A DNA stretch of 6,043 nucleotides from Desulfotignum sp. Its GTDB lineage: Bacteria > Desulfobacterota > Desulfobacteria > Desulfobacterales > Desulfobacteraceae. A model generated the notes under the pieces. The model had not been told where the DNA came from. It did no database searches and worked only from the letters and a program-made list of their open reading frames with translations. The stretch covers positions 1 to 6,043 of the forward strand of contig JAABRW010000056.1 in the NCBI GenBank assembly GCA_011390695.1, in the 5' to 3' direction. This document shows, in pieces, positions 6,022 through 6,043 of the stretch. Within the stretch, counting starts at the first letter, position 1; each line of letters begins with the position of its first letter. Made by a program: the position numbers and the translations under genes.

Positions 6022-6043
6022 GATATCCATCCATTTTAGAATA

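Noticed and set aside
6010..6030. Upstream ATG at 6030 as the ABC ATPase start
   Set aside because: It lacks a clear ribosome site, and the AAGGAG serving ATG 6009 would lie inside the coding region; the later start fits better.
1..6043. CRISPR arrays, tRNA or rRNA genes, insertion sequences
   Set aside because: No regularly spaced repeats, no tRNA-like or rRNA-like stretches, and no transposase frames or terminal repeats were seen; nearly all sequence is explained by protein genes.

Overview
The window is 6,043 bases of bacterial DNA with roughly balanced base composition. It is tightly packed and lies almost entirely on the minus strand. The mix of genes suggests an anaerobic member of the Desulfobacterota (Desulfobacteraceae-like): a large membrane-bound multi-PAS sigma-54 activator, a DUF1566 (Lcl_C) protein, a DUF1638 protein, a NitT/TauT-type ABC ATPase and a TauE/SafE permease. 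This placement rests on protein-family impression only; the window has no rRNA or other phylogenetic marker.

Layout, left to right. Positions 1-413 (+) hold the C-terminal end of a DUF1566 protein that runs off the left edge. A 70-base gap (414-483) with a T8 run and an A8 run separates it from a convergent gene. Positions 484-3327 (-) encode a 947-residue sensor/activator: two membrane helices around a Cache-like sensor domain, three PAS domains, a sigma-54-interacting AAA+ domain and a TyrR/Fis-like HTH. A 159-base gap (3328-3486) carries a 13-bp inverted repeat with 12 matches. Positions 3487-4188, probably from 4218, (-) encode a TauE/SafE-family permease. Positions 4251-4934 (-) encode a DUF1638 protein. 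Positions 4931-5113, or from 5128, (-) encode a tiny two-helix membrane protein. Positions 5134-6009 (-) encode an ABC transporter ATPase. The right edge cuts just upstream of this gene.

Read in the direction of transcription (right to left), the order is ABC ATPase, small membrane protein, DUF1638, TauE/SafE and then the activator. The first four are separated by 20 to 62 bases or overlap as GTGA, so they look like one operon. The permease and binding-protein genes that the ATPase needs must lie outside, most likely just past the right edge. The simplest reading is an uptake and handling system for a small organic anion or methylated/sulfonated compound. In this model the ABC system imports, TauE/SafE moves an anion (possibly sulfite or an organosulfonate), DUF1638 does an unknown cytoplasmic step, and the membrane-bound activator senses a ligand and switches on a sigma-54 promoter outside the window. 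The substrate cannot be read from this sequence.

Points most worth a second look are: a perfect AGGAGGTG ribosome site placed for an in-frame ACG codon at the start of the TauE/SafE gene; loss of the switch histidine in the ABC ATPase; the overlooked 60-residue membrane protein coupled to DUF1638; and the inverted repeat ahead of the activator gene.
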